From NCBI GenBank assembly GCA_036274595.1, contig DASUFL010000050.1, positions 1 to 64,000 on the forward strand: DNA of 64,000 bases, written 5' to 3'. Source of the DNA: WS-9 sp036274595 (GTDB lineage: Bacteria; Eisenbacteria; RBG-16-71-46; SZUA-252). The notes under the pieces are model-generated. The model was given only the letters and a program-made list of their open reading frames with translations, was not told where the DNA came from and ran no database searches. Positions within the stretch are counted from its first letter, which is position 1; every line of letters starts with the position of its first letter. Both the position numbers and the translations under genes were made by a program. Shown piece by piece: positions 7,227 through 15,556 of the stretch.

Positions 7227-9375
7227 CCCGTCCGCCGCGACCGCCGCGATCGCCGCCGCGGTCGCCGCGCGGCTCGGAGACGACCACCGGATCGTTCTCG
7301 TGACCCGGCAGCGCCTGCTTGCGGCTGAGCTTGATCTTCCCTTCGCGGTCGATGCCGATCACCTTGACGAGGACCGAGTCCCCCTCGTTGATGACGTCCT
7401 CGACGTGCTCCACCCTCTTCGTCTCGAGCTCGGAGATGTGGACGAGCCCGTCCTTGCCCGGCGAGATCTCGACGAAGGCGCCGAACGCGACGACGCGGCG
7501 CACCGTGCCCTGGTAGACGCGGCCGATCTCGGGATCCTCGGTGATCGAGCGGATGATCTCCCGCGCGCGATCGCCGTCGGCGCCCGAGAAGGCGGCGATC
7601 CGGATCTCGCCCGAGTCCTCGATGTCGATCTGCGTGCCGGTCTCGGCCGAGATCTTCTTGATCATCTTGCCGCCCGGTCCGATGACCTCGCGGATCTTGT
7701 CCGGGTCGATCTGCATGATGTAGATGCGCGGCGCGTACGGCGACAGCTCCGCGCGCGGCGTCTGGATGGCGGCATCCATGATGTCGAGGAGATGCATTCT
7801 CGCCCGGCGCGCCTTCTCGAGCGCGTCCGCCATGAGGGCGTAGGAGACGCCCGAGATCTTGATGTCCATCTGGAGCGCGGTGACGCCGTTCCGCGTGCCG
7901 GCGACCTTGAAGTCCATGTCGCCGAGATGATCCTCGACGCCCTGGATGTCGGTGAGGATCGCGAAGTCGTTCCCCTCCTTGACGAGCCCCATCGCGACGC
8001 CCGCGACGTGGGTCTTGATCGGCACGCCCGAGTCCATGAGCGAGAGGCTGCCGCCGCAGACCGTCGCCATCGACGACGAGCCGTTCGACTCGAGGATGTC
8101 GGAGACGATGCGGATCGTGTACGGGAAGTCGACGTCGCTCGGAATCAGAGGCTCGATCGCGCGCTCGGCGAGCGCGCCATGCCCGATCTCGCGGCGGCCC
8201 GGGCCCCGGAAGGGACGGACCTCGCCGACCGAGTAGGGCGGGAAGTTGTAGTGGAGCATGTAGCTCTTCCAGCTCTGCCCCTCGAGCTCCTCCACGCGCT
8301 GCTCGTCCACCTTCGTGCCGAGCGTGGCCACGACCAGCGCCTGCGTCTGGCCGCGCGTGAAGAGCGCGGAGCCGTGCGTGCGCGGAAGGACGCCCACTTC
8401 GCAGGTCACCTTCCGCATCTCGTCGAAGCCGCGGCCGTCCGGCCGCTTCTTCTCCTTGACGATCGTCTCGCGGACGGCGCGCTCCTCGAGCTCGCCGAGC
8501 ACCCGCCTCACGTCCTTGGCCGAGCCCGGGTGGGTCCCTTCGAACAGCTCGATCGCCTCGACCTTGAGTGCGTCGAGGGCGGCCTGCCGCTCGAGCTTCT
8601 CCGAGATCCGGTTCGCCTTCTGCAGGCGGTCCCGATAGGTCTCGGCGATCTGGCGATCCAGGGCCTCGTTGCGCTTCGGGAGCGGGAACTCGCGCTTGGG
8701 CTTCCCGACGCGCGCCTTGAGCTCGTGCTGGAGCTGGTTGATCTTCCGGATGGCGACGTGGGCGAACTCGAGCGCCTCGACGATCGTCGCTTCCGACACC
8801 TCGCGCGCCCCCGCTTCCACCATCACGATGCTCGAGTCGGTGGCCGCGACCACGAGGTCGAGCTCCGACTCGGTCAGCTCCGCGAAGGTGGGGTTGAGCG
8901 TGAGCTGGCCGCCGACGAAGCCGACGCGCACCGCCGAGACCGGCTCGGGGAACGGAATGTCCGAGACCATGAGCGCCGCCGAGGCGCCCGTGAGTCCGAG
9001 GATGTCGGCGTCATTGGCCTGGTCCGACGAGAGGACCGTGGACATGATCTGGATTTCGTTGCGATAGCCGTCCGGGAAGAGCGGCCGAAGCGGCCGGTCG
9101 ATGAGGCGGCTCGACAGGATCTCCTTCTCGGTGGGACGGCCCTCGCGCTTGAAGAAGCCGCCCGGGATCTTCCCGGCGGCGTAGGTCTTCTCGCGGTATT
9201 CCACGGACAGCGGGAAGAAGTCCTTGTCGATGGGGTCCTTGCTCGCGACCGCCGCGTTCAGCACGACCGTCTCGCCGTACTGGACCCAAGTGGCCCCCGA
9301 GGCCTGCTTGGCGACCTTCCCGACCTCGATGGATAGGGTACGGCCGCCGAGCTCGACGCTCACTGATTCGGGCAT
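7189..9375 (-). CDS. pnp: Polyribonucleotide nucleotidyltransferase (PNPase)
   Basis: A 728-aa phosphorolytic 3'-5' exoribonuclease. It has two RNase PH domains (about 10-140 and 315-470, the second with GRREIGHGALAERAI), a KH domain with the VIGPGGKMIKKI GXXG loop (about 560-615) and an S1 domain (VGRVYQGTVRRVVAFGAFVE, about 620-690). The last 35 residues form an RGG-like tail (RGDRGGDRGGRGGRDGG), likely disordered and RNA-binding. The ATG at 9375 has a strong AGAGAGGAG site. It sits just downstream of rpsO with a large stem-loop between them, the arrangement in which PNPase autoregulation is known in Enterobacteria. Confidence 0.97.
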   Translation of the reverse strand: MPESVSVELGGRTLSIEVGKVAKQASGATWVQYGETVVLNAAVASKDPIDKDFFPLSVEYREKTYAAGKIPGGFFKREGRPTEKEILSSRLIDRPLRPLFPDGYRNEIQIMSTVLSSDQANDADILGLTGASAALMVSDIPFPEPVSAVRVGFVGGQLTLNPTFAELTESELDLVVAATDSSIVMVEAGAREVSEATIVEALEFAHVAIRKINQLQHELKARVGKPKREFPLPKRNEALDRQIAETYRDRLQKANRISEKLERQAALDALKVEAIELFEGTHPGSAKDVRRVLGELEERAVRETIVKEKKRPDGRGFDEMRKVTCEVGVLPRTHGSALFTRGQTQALVVATLGTKVDEQRVEELEGQSWKSYMLHYNFPPYSVGEVRPFRGPGRREIGHGALAERAIEPLIPSDVDFPYTIRIVSDILESNGSSSMATVCGGSLSLMDSGVPIKTHVAGVAMGLVKEGNDFAILTDIQGVEDHLGDMDFKVAGTRNGVTALQMDIKISGVSYALMADALEKARRARMHLLDIMDAAIQTPRAELSPYAPRIYIMQIDPDKIREVIGPGGKMIKKISAETGTQIDIEDSGEIRIAAFSGADGDRAREIIRSITEDPEIGRVYQGTVRRVVAFGAFVEISPGKDGLVHISELETKRVEHVEDVINEGDSVLVKVIGIDREGKIKLSRKQALPGHENDPVVVSEPRGDRGGDRGGRGGRDGGRRRPEPSRR

Positions 9376-9418
9376 TCGTTTCTCCTCTCTGAAACTCCAT
9401 GACTCGGAACGCCATCGG

Positions 9419-9454
9419 GGCGCCCCTGGCGAGCCATGAGCCAGGCGGGGCGCC
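9419..9454 (-). promoter_or_regulatory. Stem-loop in the rpsO-pnp spacer (candidate RNase III/PNPase autoregulation site)
   Basis: The left arm 9419-9430 pairs with 9440-9443 plus 9447-9454, giving 12 GC-rich pairs, a 3-nt bulge and a 9-nt loop. No T-run follows, so it is not a classic terminator. In E. coli a long stem in the same spacer is cut by RNase III and then controls pnp mRNA. Equivalence here is by position only. A second small perfect hairpin (9487-9502) lies inside the 3' part of the spacer next to rpsO. Confidence 0.5.
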
Positions 9455-9507
9455 GCGGGAGTGTCCTAGGGAGGAATTACGGCGAGGTCCCGCTCGCGCG
9501 GGAGGAG

Positions 9508-9777
9508 CTACTTGCGGAGGCCAAGCTCCTTGACCACCAACCGGTAGCGCTCGATCTTCGTCGATTTCAGGTAATCGAGCAGCCTACGTCGCTGACCGAC
9601 CATCCGGAGCAGTCCTCGGCGACTGTGATGGTCGCGCTTGTGGACCTTGAAGTGCTCCGTCAGGTACTTGATTCGTTCGGTGAGGAGGGCGATCTGGACC
9701 TCGGCCGACCCCGAATCCGTCTCGTGGGTCTTGAATTGGCCGATTACTTCGCGCTTCCTCTCAGGCGTCAGCGTCAC
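9508..9777 (-). CDS. rpsO: 30S ribosomal protein S15
   Basis: An 89-aa protein, exactly the usual S15 length. S15 binds 16S rRNA helices early in 30S assembly. Diagnostic blocks are TDTGSAEVQ-like ETDSGSAEVQIALLTERI, the HKRDHHSRRGLLRMVGQRRRL block and a C-terminal YLKSTKIERYRLVVKELGLR. The GTG at 9777 is chosen because AAGGAGGTGG (9783-9792) ends 5 nt upstream and the length matches the family. A dedicated promoter lies at 9821-9848. Confidence 0.97.
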   Translation of the reverse strand: MTLTPERKREVIGQFKTHETDSGSAEVQIALLTERIKYLTEHFKVHKRDHHSRRGLLRMVGQRRRLLDYLKSTKIERYRLVVKELGLRK

Positions 9778-9820
9778 CGGTGCCACCTCCTTGACTTTCC
9801 CTCTCTGTGTACGAGCGAGC

Positions 9821-9848
9821 ACTCTAGCACAGGGGGGTGGGGTTTCAA
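9821..9848 (-). promoter_or_regulatory. rpsO: Sigma70-type promoter for rpsO-pnp
   Basis: On the minus strand a TTGAAA -35 box (9843-9848) lies 16 bp from a TAGAGT -10 box (9821-9826) that is preceded by TGC, an extended -10 element. The start would be near 9814, leaving a leader of about 37 nt before rpsO. The promoter sits in the 79-bp spacer after ribF. Confidence 0.7.
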
Positions 9849-9856
9849 GGGCATTC

Positions 9857-10786
9857 CTACCGAGCCGGGTCTGCCTGTCGGGCGCCGGCCCAGAAGGCGC
9901 GTGCGCGGGCGAGATCGTCATCCATCGCCCGGATCAGCTCGTCGGCCGATCGGAACACTCTATCGGCCCGGAGCTGGGAAATCAGCAGCGTTTTGAGCCA
10001 CCGGCCCCTCAAAGCGCCGGCGTAATCGATGAGGAACACCTCCACCCGCACGGGCCCGGGGCCGAAGGTCCCGGCGCTCCCCACGTAGGTGATGCCGGGC
10101 CAGGTCTGGCCGTCGAACTCGTTCTGGGACAGATAGATCCCCGGGGCCGGGAGGAGCTTCTCGGGCCTCACTTCGAGGTTCGCGGTCGGGAAGCCGAGGG
10201 TCGTCCCCCGCCCCGCGCCGGAGCCGACGGTCCCCTCGAGCGCGTAGGGGCGCCCCATCATGTCGGACGCCTGCTCCATGGCCCCGGCCGCGATCTCAAG
10301 CCTGAGCCGCGTGCTCGAGAGCTTGCCCCCGCTCCCCCCTGACTCCAAGAATGCGACCTCGCGGTAGACGAAGCCGCGCTTCCGGCCCAGCTCCTCGAGA
10401 TAGGCCCGGTCGCCGACCCGGCCCTTTCCCATGTGGAAGTCGGGACCGGCGACCAGGGCCAGAAGCGGCGCGCCAGGACCGAGCACCCGGTCGAGGAATC
10501 CCTCGGGGGTGAGGCCGCGGACGTCGTCGTCGAACCGCACCGTCTCGACCCGGTCCACTCCCATCGCGTGAAGGAGGGACGCGCGCTCGCCGGGCGGTGT
10601 GATCCACGGCCGATCGGGCGTTCCCCGGACCACGGAGTCGGGATGGGGATCGAAGGTGGCGACCCAGGCCGCCCCGCCGCGCGACCGCGCTTCGGCCAGG
10701 GTGGCGGCGACGATCTCCTGATGGCCGCGGTGAAGCCCGTCGAAGACGCCGATCGTGAGCGCGATCGGGCGCGCGGTCTGGGTCAT
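9857..10786 (-). CDS. ribF: Bifunctional riboflavin kinase / FAD synthetase
   Basis: A 309-aa enzyme that phosphorylates riboflavin to FMN and adenylylates FMN to FAD. The N-terminal FAD synthetase domain has the nucleotidyltransferase signature GVFDGLHRGHQEIV (about 13-26) and ATFDPHPDSVV. The C-terminal flavokinase domain has GTTLGFPTANLEV (about 203-215) and the YVGSAGTFG region, slightly different from the usual YGVASVGTRPTF. The ATG at 10786 overlaps the truB stop (ATGA). The truB-ribF-rpsO order is the standard bacterial arrangement. Confidence 0.95.
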   Translation of the reverse strand: MTQTARPIALTIGVFDGLHRGHQEIVAATLAEARSRGGAAWVATFDPHPDSVVRGTPDRPWITPPGERASLLHAMGVDRVETVRFDDDVRGLTPEGFLDRVLGPGAPLLALVAGPDFHMGKGRVGDRAYLEELGRKRGFVYREVAFLESGGSGGKLSSTRLRLEIAAGAMEQASDMMGRPYALEGTVGSGAGRGTTLGFPTANLEVRPEKLLPAPGIYLSQNEFDGQTWPGITYVGSAGTFGPGPVRVEVFLIDYAGALRGRWLKTLLISQLRADRVFRSADELIRAMDDDLARARAFWAGARQADPAR

Positions 10787-11715
10787 GCCTCCGCGAGCAC
10801 CCGAAGGAGCCGCGTGGTGAGGCCGGGCGTCTGCTCCTCGGACGCGTGCGCGATTCCGAGGAGCGCGCCGTCCATGCCGAGGAGCGCGAGCGGCCACCCC
10901 GCGGCGCCCGGAGGGAGCGGCCACGCGGCGCCTGTCGCCTCGACCCGCGCGGGGTCGAACAGGGGCGCCTGGCCGTGGCGAAGCCGCGAAGCCTCGTCCT
11001 CGGTGAGGCGGACGCGCGGAAGGAACGCGAGCGCCTCCTCCGGCGCGAGCGAGCGCTCGCGGAACGCCTCGCGTCCGAGCTTCCGATCGCGATCGCACGA
11101 GAGCGCCTGGTCCACCGTGAAGGGGCCGCTCGCCGTGCGGCGAAGCGCCGTCAGATGCGCGCCGCAGCCGAGCGTCTCGCCGAGATCGTGCGCGAGCGTG
11201 CGCACGTACGTGCCGCGGCTCACGGTGGCGTCGAGGACCACCTCGGGCGGATCCGCATGGATCAGCTCGAGCGCGTACACCTGGATCGGCCGGTGCTCGC
11301 GCTCCACCTCGACGCCGCGCCGCGCCGCCTCGTACAGGCGCTCGCCGCGCACCTTGACGGCCGAGTAGAGCGGCGGCCGCTGACGGAGCGGGCCCCGGAA
11401 CGAATCGAGCGCATGGGCCACGTCTTCACGGCGCGGGATGTCGCTGGAACGGCGCAGGACCTTGCCGGTCCGGTCCTGCGTGTCGGTGGTCACGCCGAGG
11501 AGCGCACGCGCGTGGTAGCGCTTGGGGAGAAGGCCCAGGCACCCGAGGATGCCGGTCGCCCGCCCCTCGCCGACGAGGAGGAGTCCGCTCGCGAAGGGAT
11601 CGAGCGTGCCCGCGTGCCCCACGCGGCGCTCGCCGAGCAGGGTGCGCATCCGCGCCACCACGTCGTGCGAGGTCCAGCCTTCCGGCTTATCCAGTAGATG
11701 GAGGGAATCCGCCAT
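10783..11715 (-). CDS. truB: tRNA pseudouridine(55) synthase
   Basis: A 310-aa pseudouridine synthase that modifies U55 in the T-loop of tRNAs. The N-terminus carries LLDKPEGWTSHDVVARMR and the catalytic motif VGHAGTLDPFASGLL with nucleophile Asp39. The later RGTYVRTLAHDLGETLGCGAHLTALRR block is also diagnostic. The C-terminus (about 240-310) is a small PUA-like domain. The ATG at 11715 overlaps the 3' end of the preceding phosphoesterase gene by 29 bp, and the stop overlaps ribF. Confidence 0.95.
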   Translation of the reverse strand: MADSLHLLDKPEGWTSHDVVARMRTLLGERRVGHAGTLDPFASGLLLVGEGRATGILGCLGLLPKRYHARALLGVTTDTQDRTGKVLRRSSDIPRREDVAHALDSFRGPLRQRPPLYSAVKVRGERLYEAARRGVEVEREHRPIQVYALELIHADPPEVVLDATVSRGTYVRTLAHDLGETLGCGAHLTALRRTASGPFTVDQALSCDRDRKLGREAFRERSLAPEEALAFLPRVRLTEDEASRLRHGQAPLFDPARVEATGAAWPLPPGAAGWPLALLGMDGALLGIAHASEEQTPGLTTRLLRVLAEA

Positions 11716-12685
11716 TCACCGCCCTGTCGAGCGCCTCGAGAGCCTGGTCGTGGATGGAGCGGAGGTCGCCCTTCACGCGAGCGCCGGCCGCGTTCTTGTG
11801 TCCGCCGCCGCCGAACCGCGCCGCGACCTGGTTCACGTCCACCGTTCCGTCCGAGCGGAAGCTGAGCCGGACCTCGCCGGGGGCGACTTCCTGCACGAGG
11901 AGACCGACGCGCGTGCCGACGAGCGACTTCGCGAACTGGACGATCCCGTCCGCGTCCTCGGACGTGGCTCGGGCGCGCTCGAACATGTCGCGGCTGAGCG
12001 TGATCACGCCGACCTGGCCGCCGGAGTGCGCCTCGAGCGACGTGAGCGCCATGCCGAGGATCCTGAGGCTCGCTTCGGTTTTCCGGCCGTAGAGAGCTTC
12101 CGCGGTGAGCGCCGGACGGGCGCCGCGCTCGACGAGGCGAGCCGCGAGCCGGAGCGCGCGCGGGGTCGTGTTCGGATGGCGGAACGCGCCCGTGTCCGAC
12201 GCGACGCCGGCGTAGAGGCACTCGGCGGTGTCGGCGTCGATCGGAAGCCCGCAGGCCTCGAGGATCTCGTGGATCAGCTCCGCCGTGGCGCTCGCATCCA
12301 CGTTGACGAGGCGCGGATCGCCAAAGCCGTCGTTCGCCGCGTGGTGGTCGACGTTGGCGACGGGCATGCCGGCAACGACCAGGCGCGCAGCATCGGGTCC
12401 GACGCGGTCGAGGCTCGAGCAGTCGAGCACGAACGCCGCGTCGAACGCGCGTCCTTGGACGTCCGACGGTCGAAGGACCTGGTCCGAGTCCGGGAGAAAG
12501 CGGAGGCTGTCCGGGAGCGGCGAGTCGTTCACCACCGCCGTTCCCTTGCCCATGCCGCGGATCGCCCGCGCGAGCGCGAGGCAGGATCCGATCGCGTCGG
12601 CGTCGGGATCGACGTGGGAGAGGATCAGGAACTCGCGGTGGGCTTCGAGGAACGCCCGGAAGCGATCGGGCACGATCGCGGTCAC
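11687..12685 (-). CDS. nrnA: DHH/DHHA1 phosphoesterase, NrnA-like oligoribonuclease / pAp phosphatase
   Basis: A 332-aa protein of the DHH superfamily. Motif I is SHVDPDADAIGSCLAL, motif II is the D of VLDCSSLD, the signature DHH occurs in NVDHHAANDGFG, and motif IV is SDTGAF. The C-terminal DHHA1 domain ends in the glycine-rich FGGGGHKNAAGARV. Relatives degrade short RNAs to mononucleotides and dephosphorylate pAp, and are typically encoded between rbfA and truB, as here. The GTG at 12685 overlaps rbfA's stop (GTGA). Family assignment is firm; substrate choice is by analogy with B. subtilis NrnA. Confidence 0.88.
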   Translation of the reverse strand: MTAIVPDRFRAFLEAHREFLILSHVDPDADAIGSCLALARAIRGMGKGTAVVNDSPLPDSLRFLPDSDQVLRPSDVQGRAFDAAFVLDCSSLDRVGPDAARLVVAGMPVANVDHHAANDGFGDPRLVNVDASATAELIHEILEACGLPIDADTAECLYAGVASDTGAFRHPNTTPRALRLAARLVERGARPALTAEALYGRKTEASLRILGMALTSLEAHSGGQVGVITLSRDMFERARATSEDADGIVQFAKSLVGTRVGLLVQEVAPGEVRLSFRSDGTVDVNQVAARFGGGGHKNAAGARVKGDLRSIHDQALEALDRAVNGGFPPSTG

Positions 12686-13044
12686 CCGCCTTCCGGATGC
12701 TCGAGGTCGCGCAGGAGCTGCTCGATCCGCGTCCCGGTCTCGATCGACTTGTCGATCTGGAACGCGAGCGTGGGCACGATGCGAAGCCCGAGCCTCGGCG
12801 CGAGATAGGAGCGGAGGAACGGGGCGGCGTGCGCGAGCGCCTTCAAGACGCCCGGCTCCTCCTCGGGTGTCATCGTGCCGCTCACCCAGACGCGCGCGGC
12901 GGAGAGGTCGCGCGAGACGCGCGCCCCCGTCACCGTGAGCGTGCGGAGTCTCGGATCCTCGGCCTTCGACGCGAGGCACTCCGCCAGCTCGACGACGATG
13001 CGGTCCGCGACGCGGCGCGTCCTTGGGCTTTCACGCTGGGGCAT
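12682..13044 (-). CDS. rbfA: 30S ribosome-binding factor A
   Basis: A 120-aa KH-type protein needed for late 30S subunit maturation. Family features include the start RTRRVADRIVVELAECL, LRTLTVTGARVSRDLSAARVWVS and a C-terminal LRIVPTLAFQIDKSIETGTRIEQLL. Size and position between infB/DUF503 and the DHH gene are as expected. Its stop overlaps the next start as GTGA. Confidence 0.94.
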   Translation of the reverse strand: MPQRESPRTRRVADRIVVELAECLASKAEDPRLRTLTVTGARVSRDLSAARVWVSGTMTPEEEPGVLKALAHAAPFLRSYLAPRLGLRIVPTLAFQIDKSIETGTRIEQLLRDLEHPEGG

Positions 13045-13062
13045 GGGTTCCGTCCGGTTGGT

Positions 13063-13344
13063 TCAGTCGACCTGGATGTGGTAGTCGAGCACGGCGAGGC
13101 GATCCTCGCGCTCGATGGCGGCAAGCACGTCCCGCAGCACGCGCTCCAGGAGGACCGGCTCGGCCCCCACGACCGCGACGCCGAGCGAGGCGCGCTGCCA
13201 GAGATCGAGCGGCCCCACTTCGGCCACGGCCGCGTTGAAGCGCGACCGCACGCGGTCCTTCACGTGGTTCAAGATCGAGCGCTTGGCCTTCAGGGAATCG
13301 GACGCCGGAAGATGCAGGTCCACCTCGAGGGTGCCCACCCGCAT
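13063..13344 (-). CDS. DUF503 family protein
   Basis: A 93-aa protein of the DUF503/YlxP-like family, recognised by MRVGTLEVDLHLPASDSLKAKRS and WQRASLGVAVVG. Members usually sit between infB and rbfA and have been linked to ribosome biogenesis, without a defined biochemical activity. The ATG at 13344 is chosen, directly after the infB stop at 13346; a longer frame to 13380 would overlap infB and adds no family-like sequence. Confidence 0.88.
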   Translation of the reverse strand: MRVGTLEVDLHLPASDSLKAKRSILNHVKDRVRSRFNAAVAEVGPLDLWQRASLGVAVVGAEPVLLERVLRDVLAAIEREDRLAVLDYHIQVD

Positions 13345-13345
13345 C

Positions 13346-15535
13346 TCACGAGAGCCGTCGCGCGACTTCCTCGAGGACATAGGATTCGATCAGGTCCTTC
13401 TCGCGGATGTCGTCACGGCCCTCGAGCCCGATGCCGCACTCGTAGCCGGACGCCACCTCGCGGACGTCGTCCTTGAAGCGGCGGAGCGAGGCGATCTTGC
13501 CGTCCCAGACGACCTGCCCCTCGCGCACGAGCCGGGCGCGCGCGCTCCTCTGGATGTTCCCGGAGAGGACCATGCAGCCGGCGATGACGCCCGACTTGGT
13601 CGTCCGGAACACCTGACGAACCTCGGCCGAGCCGGTCGCCGTCTCCCGGATCTCCGGGGTGAGGAGGCCGGACATGGCGTCCTTCACGTCGGCGACGGCC
13701 TCGTAGATGATGTCGTAGAGCCGGACGTCGACCTTCTCCTTCGACGCGAGCTCCGCGGCGCGCTGGTCGGGCTTCACATGGAACCCGATGATCACGGCGT
13801 TCGACGCGGCCGCGAGGAGCACGTCGGACTCGGTGATCTGTCCGACGCCCCGATGGATGACGCGGAGCTTCACCTCGTCGGTGGAGAGCTTGGTCAGCGA
13901 GTCCTCGAGCGCCTCCACCGATCCGTCCACGTCGCCCTTCAGGACGACGAGGAGATCGCTCACCTTGCCGGCCTTGATCTGGCTGTAGAGGTCGGTCAGC
14001 GTGACATGCTTGAAGAGGCGGTGCTCCTGCTCGCGCTGGAGCTGGCCGCGCTTCGACGCCAGCTCGCGCGCCTCCCGCTCGTCCTCCATCACGACGAAGG
14101 TGTCCCCCGCCTGGGGCGGAGAGCTCCAGCCGAGAACCTCGACCGGTGTCGACGGGCCCGCGGTCTCGGCGCGCGAGCCGCGCTCGTTCAGCATGGCGCG
14201 CACCTTGCCGCTGGTGGACCCGGCCACGAACGCGTCGCCGACCCGGAGCGTCCCCTTCTGCACGAGCACGCTCGCGATGATCCCGCGCCCCTGCTCCACG
14301 CGCGACTCGATGACCACGCCGCGCGCGTGCTTCGAGGCGTCCGCCTTGAGCTCGAGGAGCTCCGACTGGAGGAGGATCATCTCGAGGAGCTTCTCGACGT
14401 TGGTTCCCTTCTTGGCCGAGATCGGAACGGCGATCGTCTTGCCGCCCCACTCCTCGACGAGCAGGTTGTGCTTCGACAGATCCTGCCGGACCATCTCGAT
14501 GTTGGCGTCGGGGAGATCGATCTTGTTGATCGCGACGATCATCGGCACGTTGGCCGCGCGCGCGTGGTCGATCGCCTCGACGGTCTGCGGCATGACGCGA
14601 TCGTCCGCCGCCACGACGAGCACCACGATGTCCGTCACCTGCGCGCCACGGGCGCGCATGGCCGTGAACGCCTCGTGGCCCGGCGTGTCCAGGAACGTGA
14701 TGCGGTCGTGCGAGGGAAGCTCGACCTCGTACGCGCCGATGTGCTGGGTGATGCCGCCCGCCTCGCCGGCGATGACGTTGGTCTTCCGGATGTAGTCGAG
14801 GAGCGACGTCTTGCCGTGGTCGACGTGCCCCATGATGGTGACCACGGGGGGACGCGCGGTGAGACCCTCCGCGCTCTCGACCTCGGCCTCCTCGACCTCC
14901 TCGCCCAGCTCGGAGACGAACTCGACCTCGAACCCGAACTCGTCGGCCACCGCCTGGATCGAGTCCTTGTCGAGCCGGCGGTTGATGTTCGCCATGATCC
15001 CGAGCTGCATGCAGACCGCGATGACTTCCTGCGGCTTGACCTCGAGATGTCCGGCGAGCTCGGCGACGGAGATGAACTCGCTCACGCGGATGACGCGCGG
15101 CGCCTCCTCGACGCCGACGGCAGCGCCCTCCTCGGTCTTGTGGTGGTGCCGGCGGCGGCGCGTGCCTTCCATCTCGGCCATCGTGCGGCGGACCGACGCG
15201 CGGATGAGCTTCTCGTCCACGGCCCGCTTCTTCTTCTTCGCCGGCTTGCCGCCGCGAAGTCCGGCCAGTCCAGGCGCCGGCGCCGTGCGGCGCTGAGCAT
15301 CGGCCGCGGCCTTCGCCGCCTGGATCGCCTTCTCGCGCTTCCGGGCCTCCTCTTCCTTGACGGCCTCCTTCTCGCGCGAGAGCTTCAGGCGCACCTGCTC
15401 GACGACGCTCTCGTCGATCGAACTCATGTGGCTCTTCACCTCGACCTGGAGCGACTTGAGGATGCTGACGAGCGCTTCGCTCGACATCCCCATGTCCTTC
15501 GCCGCTTCGTACACCCGTCGTTTTGCCGCTGGCAT
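13346..15535 (-). CDS. infB: Translation initiation factor IF-2
   Basis: A 729-aa GTPase that positions initiator tRNA on the 30S subunit. An N-terminal IF2_N module (about 1-55) and a charged linker rich in Lys/Glu/Arg are followed by a second IF2_N-like module (about 148-205). The G domain has GHVDHGKTSLL (236-246), the DTPGHEAF Walker B region and NKID. Domains II-IV follow, with the expected C-terminal GYECGIGLEGRDDIREKD block. The linker is shorter than in E. coli IF-2 (890 aa). The stop is 1 bp before the DUF503 start region. Confidence 0.97.
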   Translation of the reverse strand: MPAAKRRVYEAAKDMGMSSEALVSILKSLQVEVKSHMSSIDESVVEQVRLKLSREKEAVKEEEARKREKAIQAAKAAADAQRRTAPAPGLAGLRGGKPAKKKKRAVDEKLIRASVRRTMAEMEGTRRRRHHHKTEEGAAVGVEEAPRVIRVSEFISVAELAGHLEVKPQEVIAVCMQLGIMANINRRLDKDSIQAVADEFGFEVEFVSELGEEVEEAEVESAEGLTARPPVVTIMGHVDHGKTSLLDYIRKTNVIAGEAGGITQHIGAYEVELPSHDRITFLDTPGHEAFTAMRARGAQVTDIVVLVVAADDRVMPQTVEAIDHARAANVPMIVAINKIDLPDANIEMVRQDLSKHNLLVEEWGGKTIAVPISAKKGTNVEKLLEMILLQSELLELKADASKHARGVVIESRVEQGRGIIASVLVQKGTLRVGDAFVAGSTSGKVRAMLNERGSRAETAGPSTPVEVLGWSSPPQAGDTFVVMEDEREARELASKRGQLQREQEHRLFKHVTLTDLYSQIKAGKVSDLLVVLKGDVDGSVEALEDSLTKLSTDEVKLRVIHRGVGQITESDVLLAAASNAVIIGFHVKPDQRAAELASKEKVDVRLYDIIYEAVADVKDAMSGLLTPEIRETATGSAEVRQVFRTTKSGVIAGCMVLSGNIQRSARARLVREGQVVWDGKIASLRRFKDDVREVASGYECGIGLEGRDDIREKDLIESYVLEEVARRLS

Positions 15536-15556
15536 CGACCCTCGTTTCCCGCCGCC

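Noticed and set aside
6916..9336. An 806-codon plus-strand frame
   Set aside because: It lies opposite pnp and the M16 gene and has a composition typical of antisense shadows.
9487..9502. Terminator for rpsO
   Set aside because: The 6-bp hairpin has no T-run, and rpsO and pnp are expected to be co-transcribed.
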